64,000 nucleotides of DNA from Brachionus manjavacas. Its lineage: Eukaryota > Rotifera > Eurotatoria > Ploima > Brachionidae. The stretch spans positions 310,001-374,000 of the forward strand of contig JAHQIY010000018.1 of assembly GCA_019054805.1 (NCBI GenBank). The letters run 5' to 3'. Positions 22,813 to 34,934 of the stretch are shown piece after piece (the stretch's first letter is position 1; every line of letters starts with the position of its first letter). Position numbers and translations under genes: made by a program. The notes below the pieces were generated by a model. That model was not told the origin of the DNA. It did no database searches and saw only the letters and a list, made by a program, of their open reading frames with translations.

Positions 22813-25520
22813 TCAAAAATTATATATAAAATTATAATGTTATTTGGTTATCAATTTATCATGCATCATTGAATAAAATGGAAAAAAGTTAATAAAACCA
22901 TAAAGCAAGGCTAATGATAAATAATCGATTTGGCGTTGCAAAGATTGCTGTGATCCGGGAAAGAATGATTATAGAAATTTCAAAAATGCCAAAAAATAAA
23001 ATCTCATTGTTTTTTTTTAATTTTGTCATAGCAGAATTTTTCTTAAAATTCTTGTTTAATTTTTAGAAGTTTGATTAGTTTGTCATGACCTAGGCGAAAA
23101 TTATTTCAAAAAAATTTCAAAAAGTTTGAGTAAAAAATAAAAATTTCTAAAATTATTGCTAATAATCGAATTTTATGGCACAAAGAAAATTTCAAGTGAG
23201 GATTTTTAATCAAAAAGGAATAAAAAACGCTTTGAATTCACGATTCTCTAATGATTTAGTTTATTTTTTATAAAAATGATTTATTTTTCAGATCTACATT
23301 TCAAATTCACAGTGCCAATATTTGGTTACATTGATTACATAAGTCTCAAAGACAGATTCAAAACATTATTGTTCAAACAAGATTAAAATTCTCATTCTCT
23401 ACGGAACCTGGTGCATTGAATTATCTGCTGAATAAAAGGTAAGGTTGAGTTACTCGAAGAAGCTATTAAGAACTAAGGTAACAATTATTAGGAATGTTTA
23501 AAGACAAATGGAGTATAAAACTAACATTACAAGAGAAAAATTCGATTTAAGAAACAAAAAATTTAAATCTTGCATTTCTAAAATGTCTTCCTGCTTATTT
23601 TTATAACATTTTTTTTCTTGAATCTGAATGAACTTAGCTTGATATAGATAAAAAAATAAATTAATAGTTAAATTATTTTATTAAATTTGTCAATTATAGA
23701 TTAAATTTTCTTCTTGTTTTAAATTTGTTTTCAAAATTAATAAAGTAAGAAATATCAGTTAAATGGCAGATTCGTTAACTTTTTTTCATCAAATTTTACG
23801 ATTAAATTTTTTTGTCTATGCAATAATAATTTTTTTCTTTTTTACTTTTTTTTATTTTTAATCTTTTTCGAACAATATTTTTTTATTTAAATTCCATTAT
23901 TTTAAAATAAAGTTACATTTCTGAGAAATTTAGGTTAAATTTTAGGTTAACAATCTTGATTATATTAATTAATTAATTCAACTTTTTTTTAATTTAAGAG
24001 AAACTAATAAATTATGCTTTACAAAATAACATTCGGTTATTTTAATGTAAGTTCATTTTTCTGAATTTTCTTTCTATTGGAAAAAAAACTGATTCAATTG
24101 ACAGAACGCAATTTTCAAAATTTTTTATTTTTTTGTCCAAAAATATACCTTGTCCTCAAATCAAAGGCAATGTCAAATTTTAGTAAAAAAACTACAATAC
24201 AAAAATTAAAGCTTTTTAAATTGTGCAAAAATGATTCTGTTAACAGAACAATATTGTACAAATTTACGCAAACGAATACCAAGCTCTGCAAAAAACTCTG
24301 AAATATATTAAAAATTATAATCTTTTACTTTTTGTATTGTAATTTTTGTACTAAAATTTCACATTGCCAAATCATATTATTATCCATTCAAAATTTTATA
24401 GGAATATCCTTTTATTTAGTAAAGCTTTTGATATTTCACAATTTCGAGTTTATTTCTAATTTTTGGCTGGAAAAAAATCAAATATCAAATTGTTGAAAGT
24501 TTAATTAAAGATCATCTTCAAACCTTTTTAAATAAATTCCGCGAGAATTTTTTTATATCAAACAAAATTTTTAAATATTCATAGATAAATATAATTTCTT
24601 TAAATTTTGCTAGATAATTAATAAAATTTTATAAAAAATTATTTTTATTTATAAAAAATAATTAAAAACATCAATGTTAAATCTTTCAGATATAAAGTTA
24701 GATCGAGGTTCGAATCCTTTCAAAAAGACGTGCCTACCTTTTTTAAAAGAAATCTTGTCCACTAGCTAAAAAAGTCCTCGGTCCGACCCTGACCATGGAA
24801 TTCGAGGTGGTTAAATGAAAATATATATCTTAATTAGTTTAAATGCCAGAAAGTATGGAAAATTTGTTTATCTAACCAAAATGAAAATATTTTTGTTCAA
24901 AAGTACAAAAAGAACATTCTTTGTCACAATTAAATAAAATGCAAAAAAATATGGAAGGTTTGTGCTTTCTTTTAAAGAACATTTTAAAGCCTCCATTATT
25001 TAAAGCTCATTTTTTTTGGAAAAAGTTCGAACTTGGACCGAATGGTTCGAACTTTTCGCTAATTGTTTGAATTTTTTGAATCCATCAATGAGAGTTTGTA
25101 TGATAAATTGGTGATGTCTCAGCTGATTTGTCTTCGAGTATCTACCACTTGTAACCATCACCAAAATTTGATTTGAGATAAATTATTGAATTTGATTATT
25201 ATCAAAATTTTAAAATAAAAACTTTTTTTTAAATAATAAATTAAGAAGTTAAAACTGTAAAAGTATTTTCATGTAAAACTGTTGGAACTAAGCTTATTGT
25301 TTTTGTATAATAAATTTAAAATTTTTCTAATAAAGGTCAAAATTCATTTTGAGAATGGTTAATAAGAAAATTTAATTTGTTCAAATATTTTTTATTTTTT
25401 GATTCATTTCAAAGGACTTATTTACAAATAAATGGCCTTGATCGTTTGACCAATTTTTATTTAGAAAAAAAAACAATGAACTAAAAACAAAAAATATTTT
25501 TATTTTTTATAACTTTTATT
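22813..25520. other. AT-rich intergenic stretch with old repeat debris
   Basis: No gene seen. A decayed LINE-A 3' tail lies near 23625-23665 (CTGAATGAACTTAGCTTG then ATAGATAAAAAAATAAA). A perfect Pol III B-box, GGTTCGAATCC at 24707-24717, has no cloverleaf around it. The 74-codon frame at 24077 is Lys/Asn/Phe-rich and not credited. Confidence 0.5.
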
Positions 25521-25524
25521 CATT

Positions 25525-26568
25525 TTAAGCAGCTTGTTTAATAGGTCTATAGACTCCAACGACTACTGCGTGGTCTCTTTCGTAAGGTTCCAAAGTCAAT
25601 TGTTCTTTTGGCTTCAATTTTTCCGATTGCAATTTTTTAACTTCTGAAGCAAACACGGCCTCTGGTGTTGCTGTTGAATCAATACAACTCGCCTTAGGAA
25701 AATAAATTAAATCAAAACTTTAATTAATTAAACAGCTCTTTACTTTTATTGAAATAACAAAGTGACCACCATTTTTTAAAAAGTTATGAGAATTCAATGC
25801 CACGATGCGAGCTTGGTCAGGCTGAGCGACGTCAGCGAACACTACGTCGACCATACCGACAAGCATTCTGTACTTGTGCGGATGTCTGGCATCCTCAATA
25901 ATTGGAATTATGTTGGTTCTTTTTTTGGCCACATTGATCAAATCTCTTCCTGATCTGTGCGAAAATTCAACTGCATATACAAGCCCCTCTGGTCCGACAA
26001 TATCGGATACATGCGACACAGTTGTTCCGCTGGCAGCGCCAAGATAAAGCACCTTGGCACCTGGTTTTATGTGAATTTGATCAACACCACCCAAAATGGC
26101 AGCGCCCAATTTAGACCTAAATGGATTCCATACTCTGTACTCGATTTTCTCGCCATTCTCTCCCTAAATGTTTCAATAAAATCTTTTTGCATCTCTTATT
26201 TTTCAATTGAAGCTTACATCAACTTGGATCTTTTTTTCATTGTAAACAGTGTCACCAGGTACAAGATTTCTGGTGAGTAGAAGGTCGTCATTTTTGCTGC
26301 GAGCAACAAAAACACCGGCATGTCTGTGAGGCTCTACAACAACTTTTTTAGCTGCACCCATGCCGCCTCGAGCGCCACCTCGGCCTCCTCGAGCTCCTCC
26401 TCGGGGCGCTCCGCGGCCACCAACACCACCACCGCGGGTTCGGTTGAATCCACCACGGTCACCGCCACCGCCACCTCGTCCTCCTCTGAATCCGCCGCGG
26501 TCACCACCGCCTCCTCGGCCTCCGCGAAAACCTCCGCGCGAGCCTCCTCTAAAATCTGGTCTACCCAT
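25525..26568 (-). CDS. FBL: Fibrillarin, box C/D snoRNP 2'-O-methyltransferase
   Basis: Three exons: 26568-26218, 26163-25744 and 25692-25525, with introns of 54 and 51 bp, giving 312 residues (human 321). Residues 1 to about 70 form the Gly/Arg-rich RGG domain. The rest is the methyltransferase: [14 protein letters not shown], the SAM-binding [39 protein letters not shown] and [13 protein letters not shown], ending with [14 protein letters not shown]. Fibrillarin methylates pre-rRNA riboses guided by C/D snoRNAs in the nucleolus, with NOP56, NOP58 and SNU13. An AG lies 10 bases before the ATG (GGTTTAG), and AATAAA follows the stop by only five bases. The RGG exon is strikingly GC-rich against its AT-rich surroundings. 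Confidence 0.98.
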
Positions 26569-26599
26569 TTTTATTTATCTAAACCTAAATGCAATTTAA

Positions 26600-27030
26600 A
26601 TAATAAATAATTAAAGCAAAACATGTGCTTTTAAAATTTTGAAATCGTTTTTCGAAAAAAAATAATGAATTTTAGGTAAAAAGTATGTTCTTTTTATTTT
26701 AGATTTTATTCATTGCATATATACACTTGAGTGTGTGTATATTTATGCTATCCCAAATTGTTTGCATGATGTGTAAGTAAAATTTACTTTGCATTTGAAT
26801 ATTTAATTTTTAATTTTTTTTTAATAAATTGAATTAAAAATTTTTGTGTATGAGTTGGAAAAATTAGTCTTAGATTGAATTTGAATTGAAAGTGTGTTAA
26901 CTTTCAGCTTCTTAAAATTTTTTTTAAATAAAAGACATGTATTTAATAACAAGTAATTAATTCTAAAAAAATCCAATTTCTAATTATTTAATAGATAGAA
27001 AAACTTTTTTTTTGATTTTGAATTAAAAAA
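26600..27030. other. AT-rich intergenic stretch
   Basis: Upstream region of fibrillarin. Holds a short GT/TA-rich run (ATATACACTTGAGTGTGTGTATAT, imperfect palindrome near 26718-26741); nothing else recognised. Confidence 0.4.
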
Positions 27031-27033
27031 AAA

Positions 27034-27106
27034 AGCCCCCAGGGAGGATCGAACTCCCGGCCCCCAGTTTACAAGACTGGTGCTCTAACCACTGAGCTAT
27101 AGAGGC
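27034..27106 (-). tRNA. tRNA-Thr (TGT)
   Basis: Cloverleaf as in the 16379 gene, with GCCTCTA as the 5' acceptor strand (a second wobble, T-G) and GGGCC instead of GGGTC in the variable region. Anticodon TGT. Followed on the minus strand by a run of ten T. Confidence 0.95.
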
Positions 27107-27253
27107 TTACGTGAAATAACCTATTTTCGATAGAAAAAATTTTTCTATTCTTTTTTAAATAACCTTAATCTTTAGAAGTTAAAAAATTAAAAAAAAATTG
27201 ATTTTTAGCTATTAATCCAAATAATAAAGATTTGATTTTGAATTAAAAAAAAA

Positions 27254-27326
27254 AGCCCCCAGGGAGGATCGAACTCCCGGCCCCCAGTTTACAAGACTGG
27301 TGCTCTAACCACTGAGCTATGGAGGC
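27254..27326 (-). tRNA. tRNA-Thr (TGT)
   Basis: 73 bases, standard acceptor GCCTCCA, anticodon TGT, T-run terminator. It lies 220 bp from the previous gene. The 3' flank GATTTTGAATTAAAAAAAAAA is shared by both while the 5' flanks differ, which points to a local duplication of tRNA plus terminator. Confidence 0.96.
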
Positions 27327-27329
27327 TTC

Positions 27330-28395
27330 GGGTATGCGCAGGTTAAAAAATTTGCCCATTTTTAAATCTAAATGAATAATAGTAGTATTATTATATATTT
27401 TTTTGAAAAAGTCTAACTTTTTGGTATTCTAATTTTTTAATTTAAAAATTAAATTTTTTTAAGGAAAATGAAGAATAAACTTCAATCTACAATTTAGTTC
27501 CGGTAGCTACAAAATTATAAAGAAATAATTTTTTCAATTAAAAAAGGATTGGTTCTTTATTATTTGTTTAAATATTTATTAAATTTTTTAGAAAAATTAC
27601 CAGAATAGACTACTATCTCATTCTTAAAATTAAAAGAAAATTTGATGGAAAATTTGTGTCTATAAAATATGTTTTTTTATAATAATAATGGCACAAAACA
27701 GGCTGAGAAAATCGAATAACTAAATAAAATAAAATTTTTATTGAATCAAAAGGTTTAGGAAAATATAAAAATTCTATAAAATAAAAGAAATAAAATTGAA
27801 AAAAATTTTCGTAGGATTCTGTAAAATTTTCATTCAATGCCACCAAATTTATCATACATTAAAATAATTAACTAGTTAACTCTCTAAAATGTAATAAATT
27901 TAATAGAGCTATAAATTTCACTTGTGCGATGAAAATTAATAAGGTGAGCTGCTAAGTTTATTACATGATCACTCAAATTTCTATTCAATATTTAATACAT
28001 AGTTTTTTTAATAATGATGATCTATGAAAATTTAAATCATGATATTTTTATCATTTGAAAAGAAACTAAATTAAATTTTGTATAACAAAATTTCAAAATA
28101 TTGATTCAGATATTATTTTTATCTCAGCTAAAAATTCAAAATAATTTTCTTTCAAGTTAAAAATTAAACAAATCATTTATAATAAAGTTTATTCATTTAT
28201 TATTTAAAAAAAGGCATGTATTTACGTGACAAAAATATTATTGTTATTTCTTTATTTTTATGATAACAGATAAAATTAATTGATAAATATTTAAAAAAAA
28301 ATTTATTTATTTTTATTGATGATGTTAAAAAAGAAAAAAAAAGAAAATTAATTATTTTTAGATTTTTTGCTCTTTGATCATCAATTGAGTTTTTG
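27330..28395. other. AT-rich intergenic stretch
   Basis: No support for a gene. Frames at 27613 and 28200 (minus) are dominated by Phe/Lys/Asn/Ile and look like chance; the upstream part of the latter is LINE sequence. Confidence 0.4.
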
Positions 28396-28399
28396 CAAA

Positions 28400-29430
28400 G
28401 TCTACCTTTCGGACGTTTAGCTGGGTCATTTTCCACTACTTCTAAATTTAACAGACGGCTCTGATTCGACTTCACCATGAACAAAACCAAAACGTTCTCT
28501 TTCTTCCACCACTCTAACGACCAATGGAACAGAATGACTCAATCCTACCGTGACATACCTCTTTTTTAACTCAAAAAGTCAATTTGAGACTGTTAGTCGT
28601 TTAAGTTTATCGTAAGCCCCTTGGTGCATAATATTGGAGGGGTTATCATATTTTAGATTCAAAATAGATCGGACTGATGAATTTTGAATAACTTGTAAAT
28701 TTTTGATATTAGTTTTTGAGAATCTAAAATTAATCCTATCAAGGATTTGTAAAGGTTACCTAATGTTTTTGGTTTTAGATCCCATTTCCTATTTGAAAGA
28801 TATTTTATTATATTAAGTCTTGAATTTCAGCGCTCTTTTAATTCATCTACCAAAGGTAAGTTTTGAGTCCAATGTGATGCCTAAGATTTTAACTTTTTCC
28901 TCGTTATTTTAATTGTTACCATTAATTTTAAGGTGAAGACTGATTTTAATTTTAGTTTTTTTCTGAAAGATCAAGTAACATGACTTTTCAATAAAATTTT
29001 CATTTTCCATTGGAAAAGCCATCTTTCAATTTTATTTTTTCTGGTATGTCATTTATGAAAATGCTAAAAAGAAGTGAACTTTGTGGAACTTCTGCTTTAA
29101 TAGCGTATTGATCACTTAGATTACTATTTACATTTACTCTTAAAGATCTTAAATTCATAAATGATCTTATCAAATAAATAAAATAAGGAGATAGATCAAT
29201 TGCAATTAGTTTGTAAATTAGTCCATTTTGCTAAACTCTATCAAAAGCTTTAGAAATGTCAAAATAAACATAAAGTACTTTTTCTTTTATAAGATTATCC
29301 GCATTATGTGCGTCTATGTTTTCTAAATCCTGATGGCTCATGAATAAGTTACTTATTGTTCTTAAGAAAATTATATATTCTAGTGTAAATGATACATTTA
29401 AGTTACTTGCTATGGAAATAAGCAGATGTG
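28400..29430 (-). mobile_element. Decayed LINE-A, RT to C-terminus
   Basis: Read on the minus strand it shows, in pieces and with many stops: HQDLENIDAHNADNL near 29340-29290, YFDISKAFDRV near 29260, LFSIFINDIPEK near 29070, LGITLDSKLTF near 28880, and SHSVPLVVRVVEE near 28530. These align in order with the fuller LINE-A copy at 52985-54446. The 3' tail is missing, and the frame is fused to unrelated sequence at about 28480. Confidence 0.75.
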
Positions 29431-29584
29431 TTCATTGAGCTCGTCAATATTTTGCGTATTACTATTATGCTGAATTGAAGACTTAAGGAAATCTTGGTAA
29501 GGTCCCCAATTTGCTTTTTTAAAATTAAAGTCAAAATTCGAACAATTAACTGTAAAAACATGCTCAATAGAAATAAATGTTTAT

Positions 29585-30885
29585 ATTATTCCTTCATAAA
29601 TCTTTTTTTTTTTTTCTCAACTCAATCAAAGAGATCTAAGGTCAAACCCATAGAGGGATGATTGAGCCCATTTATTAATAATAAAAAAAAAGCGCTAAAA
29701 AATTTATAAAATTAATTAAAAATTAGATTTTTGAAATTGATATCAAATTTAGTAAAAAATTTACAAAAATTTATGAAAATTAAATTAATGTTATTTTTTA
29801 TTCTTCGTTTAAATAAGACAAAATCTAACTGGATATCATCAATAAGTAATTTGAAATTAGAATAAAAATAATCAAACGTTTTTTCACCATAATCATTAAA
29901 CTTTCCTTTAGAAGGTCCGAGATAGTCATTTGAATTTCTTAGATTATAATCAATATTTTTAGAGCGGTTGCTGATTAACACTTCTCTTAAGTCAACAGGC
30001 GATGTTTTTAAATTTACAATTTTATCTGCAAAATGAGCAAGACGTTAGATAATTCAATGCTGAAAGCAGTCGATGTTAAATTTATTCAACTTGATATTTA
30101 AAGTGTTAAAGTCATCATTGCCATGAATATTAGGGCGAATTTTTAATAATCTTTGAACACAATAGTTATAGGAATTAGCTAATTTTTGAATTGATCTTTT
30201 GAAAAATTGTTTTGCGATAAGTAAAATAATCTTCTTATAGCATAAAGTCGTTTATTTATTGAAGTTCTTAAGCTAATTACGTGTTGCAAGAAAGTGAGCT
30301 TGTTATCAATCATTACTCCAAGAAGTTTAAATTTATCAACAATTTCAACCATAATACCATTTATTTCAATATTACAGGGAAACTTAAGTTTTGTTTTATT
30401 TGAGATAAACAAAATTTTAGTCTTGGATCAATAAATATCTAAACTATTGAATTTACACCAAGTAAATAACTTTTGATTTGATTCAAGAAAAGAATGAATA
30501 AGTTCAGATAATTTATCCCTTGTTTTAATTAGAGTTGTATCATCAGCAAATAATTTCACCATAAACTCTGAAAGGAATAAAACAATATCATTTATGTAAA
30601 TCAAAAATAGAAGTGGGCCTAGGACACTTCCCTTGGGGACATCTAATTTGAGTTATCTTGAGTTAGAAGTGAACTCATCAATCTTCACTACTTGGGATCT
30701 GTTCGCAAAATAACTTTCTAGGAGTGTGATTGAAGAATCATCAAAACCAAAACAGCTTAATCAGGTCAGTAGAAAGTTATGGTCAACCGTATCAAAAGCC
30801 TTTCTAAAATCTAAAAACAGAAAGATACCGATTAAACGTTTGCTTTTAATTTGGTTCTTTTTCGAGATCCATTTTCTTTTGGTCT
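29585..30885 (-). mobile_element. LINE-B (CR1/L2-like) RT and 3' end
   Basis: A second LINE family. Minus strand, top down: FLDFRKAFDTVDH near 30815-30775, VPKGSVLGPLLFLIYINDI near 30640-30590, the catalytic FADDTTL near 30560-30535, then a 77-residue open stretch 30412-30179 (CNIEINGIMVEIVDKFKLLG), and a C-terminal open stretch ending at 29712. Stops and frameshifts separate them. After the stop comes a 3' UTR with GGGCTCAATCATCCCTCTATGGG and an A-rich tail at about 29600. The fingers part of RT is deleted at about 30885, where it joins an ORF1-like segment. Confidence 0.8.
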
Positions 30886-31096
30886 TTGTTTAGAATTGTT
30901 TTAAAATTACCTTTGTTCAGAAGGATCATATCATTACTGTTTTTAATGAGTTTAGACTAATTGATTATACGAATTCTGCTTTCTTGTTGCACAGAGAAAT
31001 ATGATTTACTTTCGGTCATACCAGCTGCAATCCACACTGAATTAATTTCTTCTACAGTGATTCTCGATTGGGATTTTCTAGTATTTGTCTTTTCAG
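30886..31096 (-). mobile_element. LINE ORF1-like segment, part 2 (downstream of Tigger insertion)
   Basis: Continues the reading frame of 33070-33258 across the DNA transposon: minus-strand TEKTNTRKSQSRITVEEIN then VWIAAGMTESKSYFSVQQES, then stops. Joining at the TA target site restores one frame through the cysteine motif KCNKCEY. Assignment to LINE ORF1 is by position upstream of an RT; the domain is not recognised. Confidence 0.5.
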
Positions 31097-31098
31097 TA

Positions 31099-33067
31099 CC
31101 GTATTTCCTTGCGCAATATCCCATGGGCTTTTATACAGGACACGGTTTAATGTCTCTAGGAAATTATGTGAAACTTAAGTATTTTTGCATAAATAATATC
31201 CCAGGGACATTAAGTGAATCAACATGGGAAACTAAGTGAAACATGGTAAATTAATAATGAAATTTTTCAAAAATTTATTTATTTTCGTATGCAATTTATC
31301 CTTCAACCATTTTAATACTGTAGATTAATTTTAAATTTTTTAGTAAGCTCAAAAAAATTTTTTGGAATTTTCTTAATAATCTTGAACTTGTATAAAGCTT
31401 TTTTGAACTTGAACTTGATTTTTTTCTTCTAAAACAAAAAATCCTCTTTTTTTATTAATTTAAAAATTAAAAAATGGCAAGAAACAAAAATTTAAGATAT
31501 AATTTGGCTTTTAAGCTTAAAGTAATAAAATACGCTGAAGCATATTCTATAAATAAAGCGCATAAAATTCACAAGGTGAGTCATAAGCAAATTAGGTGGT
31601 GGATAAGCAACAAACAAAAAATTATGGAATCTCCGAACAAAGTAAACAGGGCTAGGATAAAAAACGGAACGCCACAGTTTCCGAATTTGGAAATAGAACT
31701 TAAAGCGTGGATTCTAGAACAAAGGTTGTTGGGGTTTGTGGTCGACGGGAAATCCATTAAACAACAAGCAGCTCAAATAGCTAAGCGGGAATGTTTAGAT
31801 TTCAAAGCATCTAATGGATGGTTTTCAAGATTTTTGAGGAGATCTAATTTTGTCTTAAGGCGAATAACAACTAGTGGCCGAGACCTTCCAAATAATTCAA
31901 GAGAGATTGTTTTAGATTTTATAAATAAGTGTAGATATGAGTTGGTTAATACTCAACGATCATCGGTAATAAATCTAGATGAAACCAGTATCTACCTTGA
32001 TGCAAAATGCAATTATACCTATGACCAAGTTGGTGCCAAGAGAGTTCCATCGACAAATTCAGGTAATGAAAAAACTAGAATCTCTGTTTGTTTTGCTGCT
32101 TCTGCAAGCGGATACAAATTCAAGCCTTTAATAATTGTGCCTAGAGTTAATCCATTGAAAGATTTTGAACCGCCTAACAATGTGGTAGTAATTTATAACA
32201 AATCTGGAACTTTCAATGAAGACATGATTTGTGATGGAGTCATAAAGCGATGCCTTGTCCCTAAGATCGCAAGCAAGGATTTAAAAAATCCTGTGTTAAT
32301 TTTAGATCAAGCACCTTGCCATGCTACAGTAAAAGTCAAAGAGACTTTAGCTCAGAATAATATTAAAACAATTTATGTTCCAAAACGGTTTACTAACCTT
32401 CTTCAGCCAGCTGATGTTAGCTGGATGCGTCCGCTTAAAAAGCGTATTTTGACAGATGGCAAAATTGGCTTATTAATGAAGAAAAGAGCTTTACTGCAGC
32501 AGGCAATTTGAAATCCCCTGGATATTCCCAAGTTATCATTTGGATTAGCGAAATATGGGAACAATTGGAGCCAAAAATAATCAGTGAATCTTTTGATCGA
32601 TGCGGAGTCACTTCAAAGCAAGCTTATGAGTTTCATGTTCAGCTTCAATCGTTCATCGAGAAAAACAAAGTTGACATGATTGATGATTATGATCAATCTG
32701 ATGACTTTGATGCGTTTAACTGTGAAGAATTTTATAGTGATTTAAATTTTGATGAAATTTCCGAAAATGAATCAGAGTCAGAATAATTTTTTTGTTAAAA
32801 TACTGGTCCGTTATTTTTATGCTTAATTAAAATAGTTTATTTTTTTATAATAATTAATAAAATTAAAAAATTTGTAATTAAAAAATGTCTCTAATAAAAT
32901 ATTTAAAAATTATAGTGGACAATTTTTATTAATTTTTCTGAACATGTTCTACTTAATATCCCAGGGAAATTAACACTTTTAAATTTGATAAATTTTAGAT
33001 AAAATACCATGGGATATTAAAGCGTGTTTTCTTTAATTTCAGAGGGATATTACGCGAGGTTTTACGG
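31099..33067 (+). mobile_element. Pogo/Tigger-type DNA transposon, nearly intact
   Basis: 1,969 bp between TA dinucleotides at 31097-31098 and 33068-33069. TIRs: CCGTATTTCCTTGCGCAATATCCC at the left and, reversed from the right, CCGTAAAACCTCGCGTAATATCCC. Inside both ends the word ATATCCCAGGG/ATATCCCATGG recurs (near 31117, 31196, 32957 and 33010), a pattern of subterminal transposase-binding repeats. Encodes one transposase broken by a single-base deletion. It sits inside a LINE ORF1-like segment on the other strand. Confidence 0.9.
31474..32786 (+). CDS. Pogo/Tigger transposase with one frameshift
   Basis: Frame 31474-32511 continues as 32518-32786 once one lost base after the CGT at 32443-32445 is allowed for, giving roughly 435 residues. 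Domains: N-terminal HTH (NLAFKLKVIKYAE...IRWWISNKQK), CENP-B-type second HTH (about 70-130, with NGWFSRFLRRS), then the DDE_1 domain. Acidic residues are visible at VINLDETSIY, at LILDQAPCH and at LLQPADVSWMRPLK (third D), a DDD set as expected for pogo. The C-terminus is acidic (DDYDQSDDFDAF). All catalytic residues survive, so only the frameshift disables it, unless that base is a sequencing error. Confidence 0.9.
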
Positions 33068-33069
33068 TA

Positions 33070-33610
33070 ATATTCACATTTGTTGCATTTTCCCTTTTTT
33101 GCCCTGATCATTTTAGGCGGTTCATTATCAGGGACTTCATCTAAATTTATTATCTCTTCACTACATTCGATTCTTTTTCCAATTAGTTTGGAAGCTAAAT
33201 AATTACCTGTATTAAATTCTGCTTCTTCGTGACCAATCGACGAATATTTCTTTCTCAATTTCTTGAAAGACTAAAATCCTGAATGGATATGAGCAAATCT
33301 TTTGCAGAAATTATATCTACCATATTATCATGAAAGTTGAACAAGACATCCTTGAATTTTGATGACATGAGTTCTAACTATATCAATAGAGTCTTCATGA
33401 TTAGTTAGGTCTTACTGAATTGTTGCTTTAATAACACCGTTTGAAATCTGAGTAATATTCTCAAGATTGTACTGTACTTTCGAAATAGTCTGAATCAAAA
33501 ATTCTTTACTTAAGTTCGAATTTTTCTGAAGAAATTTTTTATTGTGGTTATGATCAAAATTGGGTGACAGCCAGTGAAATCTAAGATTAGCTGCCATGGT
33601 CACTCTCGGG
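33070..33610 (-). mobile_element. LINE ORF1-like segment, part 1
   Basis: Minus-strand open stretch from about 33258 to the TA at 33068, with IGHEEAEFNTGNYLASKLIG and an end KKGKCNKCEY, preceded by a second open stretch 33603-33412 (LRFHWLSPNFDHNHNKKFL). Reading continues into 31096 after removal of the Tigger element. Lys/Asn-rich; a possible zinc knuckle CxxC; no family recognised. Confidence 0.5.
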
Positions 33611-33959
33611 GAAGAGTGATTAATGTTTAATTTTTCAGGAATACTAGCATGCCCTGCTATAGTTTTCAGATCATCGATAGTTCCTTCGAATAGATAATTT
33701 GGGTTGTTTTTAAATACTCATATCCCGGTTTTTTTAGACTGGAACGGAGATATCGACAAAAGTGACGAAAGCTGTTCAGGGTCCAATTCTAATATTTAGC
33801 TCTCAAAGATGGCTTTACTGATGATTTCTTGATTGTTTTCGGATTCTAATTCCATTGCTAAATGTCATTGTGGTGTCTATTTTGTTCGAATCTCGAAGTT
33901 TCTTGGTTTCAATCATTTAATTTCTCTCTACTTTTGAAGATATTAATGCTCTTGTAAAT

Positions 33960-34892
33960 CTTTGCTTAAAAATGATTTTTAAGTTTGGAAATTCGCCAAA
34001 ATTTCAATGGCTTTGGAAAAAAAGAGTTTCCTTCCGACCCTAATTCCTATCGTTCAATAAGTGTTACTATTTGTTTTGAAAAAATACAGGAAAATAGTAA
34101 ACAACGGACATTATTAATAATAACTACTTAAAAGACATAAATAAATAACTACTTTGATGAAAGTCTTTGCTTTGATAAAAAAAATAAAATAAGTAATGAC
34201 TAAATTCATGAATAGACTCAATATAATAAACAATTTTCTTAAAAAATTGGAAACTCAAACATTATACAGTATCTGGTCTTTACAAGGCACTTATTGGCTC
34301 AATTCTGGATTTTAATTTTCTATGCCTTAACTCATTTTCTGAAACACGTTAACAAAAGCTACACGTTATTCAAAATAGTGCTGTAAGATACATTCTAAAA
34401 CTTCATCTCAGAACCTCCTCTTAATCATTATTCTATGAAGCAGAAAATAAATTAAATATTAGTAAAATTGACCACGGATTAAGCAATTTATTAGAAAATT
34501 ACCTTCGTAATTCTCTAGATTATTCAGTTCCATCGGCTAATAGGCTTGTTTCGTAGTACCAAAGAGGCTTCGATTCTAGATTTGTTACGAATCCTATTCC
34601 TCTATGTAGCTGCTACCTAATTTTACAAAAACTTTCTTACTCTTAAGATCATATCCACGTTTTTTTGTTGTTGTTTTTATTTTCTCCTGATTCTCATATT
34701 ATTTTTATTCATTTATTTTTCCAACTCCTTTTATTTCTTAATTAAGCAATTCTTTAATTATTATTTTTGTCTCTCATCTTCTCATTAAAAAATTAAAAAA
34801 ACTTACTTGAAATTTAAAATATTTTAAAACTGTTATAATTTTTTTTTTTTTTATCTTAAGGAGCTTATGCTTGAACAGAAAAACAAATAAAT
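33960..34892 (+). mobile_element. Decayed LINE-A, patchy RT and 3' end
   Basis: Pieces line up with the copy at 52985: KKEFPSDPNSYRSISV near 34015-34065, the IQNSAVRYILKL stretch near 34367-34405, NSLDYSVPSANRL near 34510-34550, PIPLCSCYL near 34592-34620, then the 3' terminal motif CTTAAGGAGCTTATGCTTG with ACAGAAAAACAAATAAAT at 34855-34892. The palm domain is deleted and stops abound. Confidence 0.7.
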
Positions 34893-34934
34893 ATTTTTTT
34901 TTTAATAGCAAAAAAATTAAATTTAGTATAAGCA

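Noticed and set aside
26320..26610. Open frames of 79 and 96 codons on the plus strand opposite the fibrillarin RGG exon
   Set aside because: They are antisense shadows of the GC-rich RGG repeat (poly-Pro/Arg and poly-Ser/Ala); the minus-strand reading is a clear fibrillarin.
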